This document shows positions 1-10,191 of a stretch of DNA of 64,000 nucleotides, piece after piece; position 1 is the first letter of the stretch; each line of letters starts with the position of its first letter. This DNA comes from Closterium sp. Naga37s-1 (taxonomy: Eukaryota > Streptophyta > Zygnematophyceae > Desmidiales > Closteriaceae): positions 310,001 through 374,000 of the forward strand of contig CANJKZ010001112.1 in NCBI GenBank assembly GCA_947471745.1, read 5' to 3'. The position numbers were made by a program, and so were the translations under genes. Under the pieces are notes generated by a model, which was not told the origin of the DNA, ran no database searches, and saw only the letters and a program-made list of their open reading frames with translations.

Positions 1-980
1 CGATGGGATGGACGAGTGATTTGCCCGTAGGAGGAAGGAGGGAGGGAGGTGCGCAAACCCCTCGTCCCCCTACCAGATCCCATGGCGAAATTTTAGTCTG
101 GGAAGAGCCCCCGGACGTAATTAGCAACTTCCAATGCACCTTCTGGATCCCCTCGCCCATCCCTCGCCCCTCGCGTTCACGTGGTCGTGGCGAACAGGGC
201 CATCATGTGGCATGTGGTCATCTGTGAAAATATAGATCCACCGCCTTTTCTGTCTTACGAGCCAACGATCTTCGAAGGAGCTAGCTGTTAGACGCACGAT
301 CATCTAGTACTAGTAGAAGGTGGCTATACTATCGTTGATATGAAGTTCTCATTTCGAGTGACGGTTCGAGCGCGCGTGCTTGCACAATCTCCCACCAACG
401 TTAGCCTCTCGTGTTTTTCTACGAATGCTGCCGATAGGACGAGCAGATCACGTGGCATGGTTACGTGTCTCCAGCTGGCATCATGTGTCTTCCGTGTCAT
501 CCTCAAGCAGCCGATTCCCACGTCTCCAGCAAAGTGGACGACGCATCACCAACGACATCTGCTATGGTCATGCAATAGCATCTGATCGAATGGTTTGAAC
601 GAGATAGTAGCTTCTCGAAGAATAACTCCTGGGCCACATGTACGATGACGCCGCACTTGCGGTCTTGCGGGAATCTGGTTGGGTCTTCAAACTCATACGT
701 CGGCTGAGAAAGGAGATGTGGAAATACGACTTTCACCCCCGTCATTTTTGCATTCGTTAGCATTCCTACCTAGCGCCCGTCGTATCTGTGAGCCTCTACT
801 ACTAAACTTGAGCGTCTCAATCACTCCCGAAATACTGTTACGCGAGGTGGCTGGCATTCTGTCATTTCTCCTTCCCAACCCTAACACGGGTCACGACTTC
901 GCAGACGTTGTGTTCCACCGAGCTCCCAGCACGCTTCCCCGGAGTTCGAAGTTCTAGTTAGGTGCAGCACTCTTGAGATA
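1..980. other. Non-coding or unassigned 5' region
   Basis: I see no convincing gene here. Short open frames occur on both strands but show neither family motifs nor the codon bias of the genes nearby. The last few hundred bases presumably hold the promoter and leader of the gene that starts at 981. I found no clear TATA box. Confidence 0.4.
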
Positions 981-1841
981 ATGGCGCCACGTAGTCCCTG
1001 GGCGAAGGAGTTGGTGAGAGAGCACGCGTCAAGAGACCTCGTGTCAAGAGTCCCAACCATGAAACGGATGCGCGGTGACAAGCATGCTGACTGCCATAGT
1101 GACGGTGTTGCCTGCAGCAACGCTCGTCGCCAGCGCAGGATGCTTTTCAGGGCGTGTGCTTCAACTCCTGCAGCAGCAGCAGAACCCATGGCGACCATGC
1201 CTGCAGCATCCAGCGACAAGTTGGAAAGAAACGCTGCTGAAGTGGCCGGCACAGCAATCACGCAACGGCAAGGAGGTCCTATGATGCAAGGAGCTGTCAC
1301 TAGGAGCGACCCAGGAGAACGCAGCATGCGACTAAGCTGGGCCGACTACGTTCGGAGCAAGGAGAGTCAGGGAATAACTGTGCTCTCTGGCAAGCCGCCT
1401 CAATCCTGTGCTGCACCTGACTGCTCGGCTGAAGCTCGTAGTGACTACAGGGCCATGTGGGTGGAACAATGTGCGACTGAGCTCATGGAGCAATGTGAAG
1501 GCAAGCTATTGGAGGGACGGGAGAGCTTTGAGAAGCCACCTTGTACCCGAGTCGTCATCCCTGACCTCAACTTACCTGCATGTGAAGATCCTGGCTTGCC
1601 AGCACACTGCCAGGGTGTCGAATTCACGCAAGGAGAACATTCTTCTAGTGCCAAGCTCACCTATCGTACCCCTGGAGTAAGTATAGCTGAATCTAGAGGC
1701 ACTGAGATGCGTGAGTTGAGCTTGAATAGCCCTGGGTGGAAGCAGCAGCAGCAGCAGCAGCAGCAGAAGAAGAAGCAGGAGGAGGAGCTACAACTGAAGC
1801 AAAAGCATGTGGGTTGTGAAGGTCTTGAGTGCAGCATGTGA
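981..1841 (+). CDS. Gln-rich protein with EAR-like repression motif
   Basis: An intronless ATG frame of 286 residues that I do not recognise as a known family. The middle holds the motif VVIPDLNLPACE (about residues 193-204). Its DLNLP core matches the plant EAR repression motif (DLNxxP/LxLxL class), which recruits TOPLESS-type corepressors. A run of eight Gln followed by Lys/Glu-rich sequence forms the C-terminus, near residues 254-275. Several Cys residues lie in the central part but no zinc-binding spacing is obvious. A nuclear regulator is an inference from the EAR-like motif alone. A possible polyadenylation context (aataaag) lies about 180 bases after the stop. The chromovirus is inserted a further short distance downstream. 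Confidence 0.5.
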   Translation: MAPRSPWAKELVREHASRDLVSRVPTMKRMRGDKHADCHSDGVACSNARRQRRMLFRACASTPAAAAEPMATMPAASSDKLERNAAEVAGTAITQRQGGPMMQGAVTRSDPGERSMRLSWADYVRSKESQGITVLSGKPPQSCAAPDCSAEARSDYRAMWVEQCATELMEQCEGKLLEGRESFEKPPCTRVVIPDLNLPACEDPGLPAHCQGVEFTQGEHSSSAKLTYRTPGVSIAESRGTEMRELSLNSPGWKQQQQQQQQKKKQEEELQLKQKHVGCEGLECSM

Positions 1842-2065
1842 GGAGTTAGAGAGAAGACGAATGCTGATAAGAGAAATAAATATGTACAGGGAAAGGACGA
1901 ATTGACAGATTTAGCTGAGCTTGCATATGCAGCAATATTGCATTGGTTCAGGCTCACTCCTTTGTATAGCTTCTCTATGTCTAGTGCTTTTGCTTCTAAG
2001 CCCTGATTTGTTTTTTATAATAAAGCAAAATCTGTACAAAGTCAATGACTTCCGACTACAAGCGA

Positions 2066-2345
2066 TGTTATGAGTTGTAAAAGAGAGTGCGCAGGTAAAC
2101 GAATAACGAGACTGTGATTAACTGAACTGAGAATACAATGAAGGAACGCACTAATGTAGGAGCTAGCCTAGCTAGGAGGAAACCTCGGACGAGCGAGGTT
2201 GGGGTGCAGGTTTGGCGATGGGAAATGCCGAAGGCGACGCGAGGAGTCTCGGCAGCGTTGAAATCGGCCGAACGTGCAAAGTCCGAAAATCAGGCTGTAC
2301 GCGTAGCAGTCAGCCCCGATAAAGAATTCGGGAAAATTACTTACA
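2066..2345 (-). repeat. 3' LTR of chromovirus
   Basis: 280-bp terminal repeat. It matches the other LTR except for about five base differences and 12 extra bases near 2256-2267. It begins tgttatgag and ends cttaca on the plus strand. Its left edge abuts the agcga target duplication. Confidence 0.95.
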
Positions 2346-2364
2346 CTACCCCCCCCCTTAAGAA
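2346..2364 (-). other. Polypurine tract of chromovirus
   Basis: Read on the minus strand this is aagggggggg followed by tag and then the LTR terminus. That is the expected plus-strand primer position directly upstream of the 3' LTR. The pol stop codon (taa, 2358-2360) overlaps it. Confidence 0.8.
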
Positions 2365-3700
2365 AGGCGGTCAATATCCGAAACACGCCTGCGCGCCAAG
2401 TAATCACGAACCAGTGACGAGGCGTCGAGCGAGTCAGAATGCACCCACGTGTCATCTTCACTAGTGCGGTCAGTCTAACGAATGAGGAAATCCACGTGGC
2501 GACCAGCTGCGTCAAGGCGAATCCGATGTGCCAGAATCTTCGAAGGGTCGAGAGTCGGCTCCGGAACAGGTCTTGCAGTTGGTGCAGCTTGTTGCCTCGC
2601 GATGTCGGTCGTGGCTGGCACGAACTTCCGAAGCAGGCTGACGTGGAAGGCGTCGTGAATGCGCCAGTCGTCGGGTAGCAGCAACTTCGCGGTGACAGGT
2701 GTCACCATCTTGATAATCTTGAAAGGCCCACAAAATCGTGGCCGTAATTTCGACGGGCCGGGCAGGTGCAGGTTCTTCGTGTCGAGTAGCACTAGTTGCC
2801 CAGTAGTCAAGACGAGTTCCCGGCGTAGAAGGTCGGTGTATTTGCAGGAAGTGATATTCGCCTTGCGAATTGCGTCGGCGGCTTTTTCGCGGACTTCCTG
2901 AAGTTCCGTCACAAAAGTTTGTGATCTCGGGACCGGGTTGTCGAGGGAAGTCGCTGTAGGAACCGTCGGGTCCATCCCGTAATTCAGGAAAAACGGGGAG
3001 TGATTAGTCGTGCTGGACGGCGCGTTGTTGAAAGCGAACTCCAACATTGCGAGAGATTCTTCCCAGCGGGCAGGGTCGGGGCAGTTTGTCCTGATCAGCT
3101 GCTCCATGGTCTGATTGGTCCGCTCGGTCTGGCCGTCCTGCGGGTGATATGCCGATGAGAATTGTAGCTTCGTGCCGTACTGCGCCCATGTCTCCTTCCA
3201 GAATTTTGATGTGAACTTCGGGTCTCGGTCGCTGATGATCCCCGAAGGAATGCCGTGCAGTCGCACGACCGTTGAGATGAAGAGGCGCGCAGTTTCTTCG
3301 GCTGTGATTGACGTTCGGCATGGGGCAAAATGCGCCATTTTCGTGAAGCGATCGACGACGACGAGCACCGCGTCGTTGCCGGACGGCCCAGCTGGCATCC
3401 CCGTGACAAAATCCATTGTCACTTGCTGCCACGGTCGTTCGGGTGGCTCGAGGGGTTGCAGCAGCCCAGCTGGTCGTTGACGTGTCGACTTCATGGCTTG
3501 GCACACCCTGCATGAGGACACATATCGCTGCACGTCGTTAGAGGAGTCAGACCAGTAATATTGATGGTGCAGTAATTTCTGGGTTTTATCAACCCCGAAG
3601 TGTCCGGAGAAGTTCGAATCGTGGACCTCTTGGATGAGGAGTTCACGCAGCAGCCTGTAAGCGGGAACCCAAATCCGGTCGGTCCCGGCTTTTAGGTAAT
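2358..3700 (-). pseudogene. Integrase and chromodomain part of pol (interrupted)
   Basis: The frame holds an H2C2 zinc-binding segment (HDSNFSGHFGVDKT, then CRVC) and an integrase core with the expected acidic residues: D in VVDRFTKMAHF, D in SDRDPKF, E in DGQTERTNQ. A C-terminal chromodomain-like stretch follows. A TAG stop at 2475-2477 falls inside the chromodomain at a position where family members have Trp. Coding similarity continues after it to the taa at 2358. Upstream, this frame does not connect to the reverse-transcriptase frame: a frame change lies near 3695-3760. Confidence 0.85.
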
Positions 3701-5440
3701 GGGTGACGGTGCTTCCGGCCAGTAATATTGACGGTGCAGTAATTTCTGCGTCGTGGCCTGCTGGTGGTTCCCAGTCGTGAAGAACGGGTCCGTAGTGTAG
3801 CCGTGGGTGAATAGTCCAGTAAGTAACGGGTTCGAATGAATGATGAGTACTGCAGCGGATTGTACTGTCGGTCGGGTCAGGGCGTCGGCGATGTTATTCG
3901 CCCCTTTTTTGTACGTGATGCGGTAGGTGAAGTGGCTCTCCATGTAGTCCAGCCACCGAATCTGTCGTGGGTTGAGGTTGGGTTGGGCTCGCAGGTACTG
4001 TAGGGACTTGTGGTCCGTGCGAACAGTGACGTCGGCGCCCACCAGGTAGCATCGCCATAATTTAAACGCGTGTATGATGGCGAGCATCTCCTTGTCGTGG
4101 ATCGGGTAGTTGCGTTCGGTTGCCTGTAGCTTGCGTGATTCGTAGGCGATAGGTTGCAACCCGTTCCCGAAATCTTGGAGAAGCACAGCTCCGATGGCGA
4201 AATCTGAGGCGTCGGTGACGACTTCGAACGGCTTTGATGGGTCGGCGATGCGCAGCACAGGAGGGGAAACGAGAAAATTCTTGAGTTCCTGGAAAGCAGC
4301 TTCTGCCTCCTCCCCCCACACAAAATTTCTGTCCTTGTGCAGCAGGTCGGTCAGCGGGCCAGTTATCCCCGCCATATTCGGGATAAACCGCCTGACATAA
4401 TTCACGAAGCCGAGAAAACTCTGTAGTTCCGTGACATTCGTCGGGGACTTCCACTCCTGGATGGTCTTGATTTTCGTCGGGTCGATTTTAATGCCGTCGC
4501 GTGAGATGACGTGCCCCAAAAACTCCAAAACCTGCTTAAAAAACTCGCACTTAGAGCCCTTGGTGATGAGTCGGTTCTCTTGCAGCCGCTTAAACACTGC
4601 ATCCAGGTCGCGGAGGTGCTGCTCCCTTGTCTTGCTAAAAATCAGGATATCGTCCAAGTAGACGATGACACATCGGTCTAGAAGATCCCGAAAAACCCTG
4701 TTCATGGTGAGTTGAAATGTCGAAGGCGCGTTCGTGAGGCCGAAAGGCATCATTGTAAATTCGTAACTCCCGTAGCGTGTGCGAAACGCAGTCTTGTGAC
4801 AGTCGTCGGCGAAGACTCGAATCTGGTGGTAACCGCCACGTAAGTCAATCTTCGAGAAATAGCGAGCGCCGCGAAGTTGGTCGAGGAGGTCGTCGGTGCG
4901 TGGGATTGGATAGCGAGACTTGATGGTGACCCGGTTCAGCGCGCGATAGTCGATGCACATGCGAAGCCCGCCGTCTTTCTTCGGAGTGAACAGGATCGGT
5001 GCTGCGAAGGGAGATGTGCTGGCCCGAATGAACCCTTTCTCCAACAGTGCGTCAATTTGACTTCGCAGCTCCTCGAGTTCCGGCTGGGTCAACCGCCACT
5101 GTGTCCGAACAGTCGGCTGCGCGCCAGGTTCCAGCTGGATTTTGTGGTCCTCAGGTCTCTCGGGTGGCAGTCCAGGTGGCAGATCGTCGGGGAAGATGTC
5201 CGGGTACCTCCGAATCAGCTCCGCTAAATCCGGTGGTACAGTTGCACACAGCTTCTCGATCTCTTTTCCGTCGGTGTCAACTGCCAACTCGCGTAAGCAA
5301 ACAGCGAACAGCTGCGCGCCCTTGTTGAAGTGGCGAGCTATAGTGATAGCTTTGACGCACGGGGCTTGGATGTAGTCAGGTGTCCATGCAGGCAGTTTAA
5401 TTAGCCCCTCGTGCTTGTTGATGCTGCACGATTCCGTTGT
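3692..5440 (-). pseudogene. Reverse transcriptase and RNase H part of pol
   Basis: Open frame covering RT and RNase H. The RT catalytic motif YLDDILIFS is present, as are RNase H acidic residues in VVTDASDFAIGAVLL, EMLAIIHAF and VRTDHKSLQYL. It lies in the same frame as the protease segment but is separated from it by a TAG stop at 5441-5443. It ends at a taa (3692-3694) just after an aberrant copy of sequence from 3553-3584, which disrupts the join to integrase. Confidence 0.9.
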
Positions 5441-5980
5441 CTAGTCGATGACGGGGTTGTGCCGTCGCAGCCAATCACGTCCCAGCAGTACGTCGCAGCC
5501 ATCCAGCGTCGTCGCGAGAAACTTCATGCTGAAGCCGAAATCGTCGCCGCATTCGATCCTGACCGTCCGTGTTTCTTCCGTTATCGCCAGAGGCGTCCCA
5601 TCCACGAGGCGAGCGTCGATTTCGGGCAGACACCTGTCAAGTTGCAGCTTGCATTTTTTTGCGCTCGCCAAATTGAAGAGGCTATGGCTGGCCCCTCCGT
5701 CGACGAACATTTTCAAGTTATTTTTTAACACCTTGCCAGCGACCAGCACAGGGTGATCCACATGTGTATCCCCGTTATTCGGCCGAGTGCGATCGATTGC
5801 ATGAATCGGAACCACGACTCGGTGGGGATGGTGGGGTTCGGGCGACGGAGCACAGTCAGTAAAGGGCCCGCTAATTACTGACTCTTCCCATTTCCCTGCT
5901 CCTTCCTGTCGTTCCCCGTCAGCGGCGTTTTCTCGTGGCAGTCTTTCATGTAGTGACCCACCTTCCCACACCGAAAACAC
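5441..5980 (-). pseudogene. Aspartic protease part of pol
   Basis: Retroviral-type aspartic protease segment with the active-site region FVDGGASHSLF (DGG in place of the commoner DSG/DTG) and the later hydrophobic motif VLLGRDWL. It overlaps the end of gag in a different frame. That could reflect a frameshift mechanism or decay. It terminates at a TAG (5441-5443), likely from a Trp codon, and coding similarity resumes immediately beyond. Confidence 0.8.
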
Positions 5981-6918
5981 GGACCCTTAGGAGGCCGGTC
6001 GGGTGTATGGACGGCGTTGATTGTGGCCCGATGGGTCTGGCCACGAAAACGGTTTCCATCCCTGGAAGTTGTTCTCGCGTACTGCATCAGCGCATCTGTA
6101 GACTCCGCCAGCCAAACTGCTTCAAGAAATGATGTCGGGCGGCCCCTGCGAACCTCGTACTGTATCTCGTATTTGAGGCCGCTGATGTATTTATCTAACC
6201 GCTCAGCTTCCGACATGTCATCAACTTGGTCGGCGAGGCCCATAAATGACGCCGTGTAGTCTTGGACAGAAGCCATCTGCGACCATGCACGCAGCTTCAT
6301 GCGAGCTTGCTCCGAGGCGGATACGTGCTCGAAGCGATCTCGTAAGGCTGCGCCCCACTCCTTCCATGTGCGTATCCTGGTCACTCCGAAGATCGATTCT
6401 GCCACTTGATTAGTCACTGTTGAGGTCCCGTCTGCCGCATGCGTCACACCTGTCGGCGTCCCCGTTTCCAAAGTTCGACGCCACCACTCAAGCGCTGCAC
6501 CTCGAAGAAGCGAAACCGCGTAATTAATACGCGTGGCATCGTCATTAACTCCTGCTGCAGTGAAGAAGACCTCGACCCCGAACAGCCACCCTTTCACTGT
6601 AACCGTCTTGTCCGTAGGATTAAACGGGGGCGGGTTGACGGGCTTGATCTTGATCGTCGTTACTGCAACTGGCGTTGATGCCGCTCGCTGCCTATCCTCC
6701 TCTTCGAAGTCACGTGTGAGCGCGTCCAAGGGATTGCTCACCGCTTGACTGTTGCCCTCGCTTTCGTCCTCGGGCGACACCTGACGCGCTTCACCTCGCG
6801 TCTGGCGCAGCTCGGCGTTTTCTTCACGCTGTGTTGTCACTTCCGCCATTAACGACGTCATGCTCTCCTGCATTTCTGCCACTTGCGCCATCATCCTGTT
6901 AACCGCCTCCTGATCCAT
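5875..6918 (-). CDS. Gag of chromovirus with CCHC zinc knuckle
   Basis: From the ATG at 6918 the frame gives 347 residues. The N-terminus is a coiled-coil-like segment (MDQEAVNRMMAQVAEM...). The capsid-type middle contains WRRTLETGTP and WGAALRDRFEHVS. Near the end is the nucleocapsid knuckle CFRCGKVGHYMKDC. The stop (taa, 5875-5877) lies inside the 5' end of the protease frame. Gag appears intact and could in principle still be translated. It is expected to package element RNA in cytoplasmic particles. Confidence 0.85.
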   Translation of the reverse strand: MDQEAVNRMMAQVAEMQESMTSLMAEVTTQREENAELRQTRGEARQVSPEDESEGNSQAVSNPLDALTRDFEEEDRQRAASTPVAVTTIKIKPVNPPPFNPTDKTVTVKGWLFGVEVFFTAAGVNDDATRINYAVSLLRGAALEWWRRTLETGTPTGVTHAADGTSTVTNQVAESIFGVTRIRTWKEWGAALRDRFEHVSASEQARMKLRAWSQMASVQDYTASFMGLADQVDDMSEAERLDKYISGLKYEIQYEVRRGRPTSFLEAVWLAESTDALMQYARTTSRDGNRFRGQTHRATINAVHTPDRPPKGPCFRCGKVGHYMKDCHEKTPLTGNDRKEQGNGKSQ

Positions 6919-7105
6919 GTGCCTAGCGCTACGTCTGGTGGGCAGTCGGGTATCCGTGGCCTTCAGGCAAGTGAAAACACGAACTATCGGAGTCGGGCAG
7001 GATTGAATCAACAATCCCTGCAGCCAACCGTCGTGTAGTCACTAAACCAGCCACACCCTATGCCACCAAACTACCCTCGGAAAAGCGGGGTGAACTAGGA
7101 AAGTA

Positions 7106-7117
7106 GCTCTGATACCA
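7106..7117 (-). other. Primer binding site (tRNAiMet type)
   Basis: On the minus strand this reads TGGTATCAGAGC, two bases inside the 5' LTR. It is the standard sequence complementary to the 3' end of initiator methionine tRNA used by many plant LTR elements. Confidence 0.92.
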
Positions 7118-7119
7118 GG

Positions 7120-7387
7120 TGTTATGAGTTGTAAAAGAGAGTGCGCAGGTAAACGAATAACGAGACTGTGATTAACTGAACTGAGAATACAATGAAGGAA
7201 CGCACTAATGTAGGAGCTAGCCTAGCTAGGAGGAAACCTCGGACGAGAGAGGTTGGGGTGCAGGTTTGGCGATGGGAAATGCCGAAGGCGACGCGAGGAG
7301 CCTCGGCGGCCGAACGTGCAAAGTCCGAAAATCGGGCTGTACGCGTAGCAGTCAGCCCCGATAAGGAATTCGGGAAAATTCCTTACA
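7120..7387 (-). repeat. 5' LTR of chromovirus
   Basis: 268-bp repeat partner of 2066-2345. It should contain the element's promoter. Its right edge (plus strand) abuts the agcga target duplication at 7388-7392. Confidence 0.95.
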
Positions 7388-7560
7388 AGCGATGAATGCA
7401 ATAACACCCACCATATCGACTCTCATGACTCGGCCCGTCTCACTCACAGCAGAAATCGCTTGCAGCGGAGAATTCAGCAGCTTCACTTTCCATTCACAAT
7501 CAAGCCCGCGGTTTTTGTGTCTGGTGCCTTTTCTTGAAGCGTAAGCCGTGTCGCCACGCC

Positions 7561-9786
7561 ATGCAGTCCTGCGTCCGGTGCGTTCCGCGAGGGACGGGTT
7601 TGCCGTCCCAATGCCTTCATCATGTAACTCCATTGAAGCAACCGGAAATTCTTCGGATAATTCCAGTGACCCAGCTTAGGGTTCCTGCTACTGCGCCGCG
7701 AACCTCCCATTGGCGCCGCCGTTCGTGGCGGCAAGCGATGACGGCTTCTTTTAATCAGCATGACTCTTTTAACCACGCGCGAGGCGCTTCCCGTTCCATC
7801 CACGTGTCAGCAGCACAAGCGAACGTAACGCAAGAAAACGCTCAGTCCGCAGCACCCGACGCACACGCGCGAACCCTACCCGCCGTTTCTGCCTGGCCTG
7901 CATTCTCCGCCGCGTTTTCCGGCGAGTGGGCGGGGTACTCCGTCGACTTCTCGCGCTTCGGGCAGCCCTTGGAGTTGCCGCAATCCGTCGTTCCCGAGGC
8001 GTTCCGCGACTGGGGGCTGGTCCAATACGCGTGGCAATCCCAGACCTCCAGCGTCGCTCGCGGGGAGGCCCTTGGGAATGCCGAGATTCTCTCTTCGTTC
8101 GTGCGGTACGCGCCTGCTGCGGGGTGTGAGGCGGCGTCTCCGCCTAAATACAGCATCGGAAGGACGGTTTTCGACTTATCTGCTGCTCCTGCTGGTGGCG
8201 CTGCTGCTGCTGCTGCCAGCGAGTTGTTTGCATTCACGGCAGATGGCTCTTATCTGCTCGTCCGAGCTGGCCAGTCCTCCACCATGCCCGCGCCTGCCAG
8301 CGTGGACGCCATGCGGGCCACTCAGTGGGTGCCACGTGGCACTGAATCCACAGCCCGTGACTCTAACGAGCGTGATTCAAACGGGGGGATCGGCAGCATG
8401 GCAGGAGGGCCGTTTCAGGTGGAACATTGTTTGGCCTTGGAAGGGGTGGAGGCTGCAAGTGGTAAGGGAAGAGTGAGAGTGCGCGTTGTGCAGCAATTCG
8501 CACCACAGAATTCAGCAGCAGGAGGAAGAGGAGGAAGCAGAGGAGGAGGAGGAGCGTTGGCCGTGCCTCGGCTTGCCAGCCTGGCACTGCACAGGGAGAA
8601 GTGGGTGGAGCCGTTTTCGGGCGGCGCTGAGCTGGCGGATGGCGCAGCACTGTTCAGTTCGGAGATGGTTGAGGAGGGGGAAGGGAGTGAGGCAGTGCGG
8701 GAAGGCAGGGTGAAGGAGATTGAGGGGCGGTGGGGGGTGACGGCGAGAGAAGCTCAAGTGCCCACAGCTGTAAGGTTCATCTCAAATGCTATGGGCTCTT
8801 GTTGCTAGTGATGGTAACTCTCTGACCTGATTCAGTCAATAATGCATTCACTCACTAATTAAATTAATTCACTCCCCTCAGGCTCCCCTCAGCCGTTGTC
8901 ACTTGTATGCGAGATAAACATAGACTTGCCCTGTTTCTTTTCCTACTTCCCTACTTCCCTTTTTCTTGCCTCTGTCGCTTACTCATACACCGTTCCTCAA
9001 TCCTCTCAACCCTCTTAAACCCCCCACCCTCGCGCCCAGCAGCCAGCCATCTCATCATCACTCGTTGCTCTGGAGTTAACAGAGCCAATCCAAACGGAGC
9101 TCTCGAGACAGATGGATACCTCTGCTTTGGAGGATGGGACGTTCATGCTGCTCCCAGAGGTAGGGAAGCTTTTAGAACTCAGTATTAAGGGAAGGATATG
9201 ACTCTTCTGATGGGATGTTGTCCCCGCTTTGCTGGATTTCTCCTTACTTTTCATCGTCACTCTCTCCCTCCTCCCACCCCCTCTATTTCTCTATCCCTTC
9301 CCCTTTGCCCAGTCTCTCTGTTTTCTCTGTTCCTCCTTCCCGCTGTTTCCTCGCACCCCATCCATTCTACCACCCGATGCTTTCCTCTTTCTCTCGTTTC
9401 ATTTTCCTCCTCCCCTTCCCTTCCCCTGCTGCCACTGTGGCCTTTCAGGGAGTCTGGAGTCATGTGCATAAGGTGGATGAATTGTCGGGAGAAAGCTTGT
9501 TTCATGTAGAGGTTGGGTGGCTGTTTTCTTCCAACCAGGCTATCGTCTCACGGGCTCACTTCGACCAATCAGGGAATGCAAAGGTGCGTTGATTATTTAA
9601 GCGGCACTATGCACAGACCAGAGGTAACTGGTTTGCTTGATATGTTCATGTTTTTTTGGCCTCAAATATCACTTGCCTTCCACTCCCATTTCCCAACCGA
9701 TCATTTTTTTTTTATTATTATTATTATTTCTTTCTTCCATTGCGCAGAGTTTATCCATATCGATAGAGAGGAGAATAGGCAACTGA
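7561..9786 (+). CDS. Conserved plastid-type protein, four exons
   Basis: Exons: 7561-8769, 9085-9159, 9449-9583 and 9748-9786. All junctions are GT..AG and phase 0. The N-terminus is rich in Arg, Ser and His with few acids, like a plastid transit peptide; 7738 is an alternative ATG. The core has FSGEWAGYSVDFSRFGQ, LPQSVVPEAFRDWG, QYAWQSQTS and AGCEAASPPKYSI. From memory these resemble a conserved plant chloroplast family (I think annotated DUF2358, At1g65230-like), including the later VGWLFSSNQAIVSR. Gly- and Ala-rich insertions interrupt the middle of exon 1. The biochemical role is unknown to me. The short last exon (SLSISIERRIGN) is inferred; an acceptor two bases later would give a longer tail. 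Confidence 0.7.
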
Positions 9787-9851
9787 GTCCATTAAAGAAA
9801 GCAGCTGTAGATGATTGGTTGATTGAATCTTCTTGTGATATTTATATTTAG

Positions 9852-10070
9852 GAATTCACACCGTGTACTCGTTCTCTGCAATCGAAGCGTCGTTTGTTCA
9901 ACGTGACCAATTCTCGTCGTTTATTCTCGGGGCTTGACAGCCACTCTTGACAGCCACTTTGTTTATTCTCGGGGCTTGACAGCCACTTTGAATTCACACC
10001 GTGTACTCGTTCTCTTGACAGCCACGTTTATTCAAAGTGGCTGTCAAGAATGGCTCTCAAGCCCCGAGAA
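9852..10070. repeat. Direct repeats and fold-back before the 10.2-kb gene
   Basis: A 26-bp sequence beginning gaattcacaccgtgtactcg occurs at about 9852-9877 and 9990-10015. ttgacagccac recurs four times. A roughly 30-bp segment (ctcggggcttgacagcc core, near 9967-9990) is followed at about 10032-10070 by its reverse complement carrying a 13-base insertion. The unit could fold into a hairpin in the leader of the gene that starts at 10192. Confidence 0.75.
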
Positions 10071-10191
10071 CCCAAGGGAACATACACAAAACTCCAAGCC
10101 AAGAGCACTTCATCGCTGTACCACAGCTAGTCGACGAATCCTCTCCTTCAAGGCTTGTTTGGGTCGCGTTTCCTTTTTGTCAAATCGCAAG

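Larger units (their letters stand above)
2061..7392 (-). mobile_element. Ty3/gypsy chromovirus LTR retrotransposon, minus strand
   Basis: A complete but defective element. Perfect 5-bp target duplications (agcga) lie at 2061-2065 and 7388-7392. Two LTRs begin TG and end CA. A tRNAiMet-type primer site and a G-rich polypurine tract are both in the correct places. In coding direction (minus) the order is gag with CCHC knuckle, protease, reverse transcriptase, RNase H, H2C2 and integrase core, chromodomain. This order and the chromodomain identify the chromovirus branch of Ty3/gypsy. The LTRs differ by about five substitutions and one 12-bp indel over 268 bases, so the insertion is fairly recent, yet the pol frame is already broken (two TAG stops and a frame change). 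It should be non-autonomous. Confidence 0.95.

Noticed and set aside
1661..1957. Minus-strand Cys-rich frame opposite the Gln tract
   Set aside because: The Cys/Phe run is the complement of the CAG repeat; a shadow frame.
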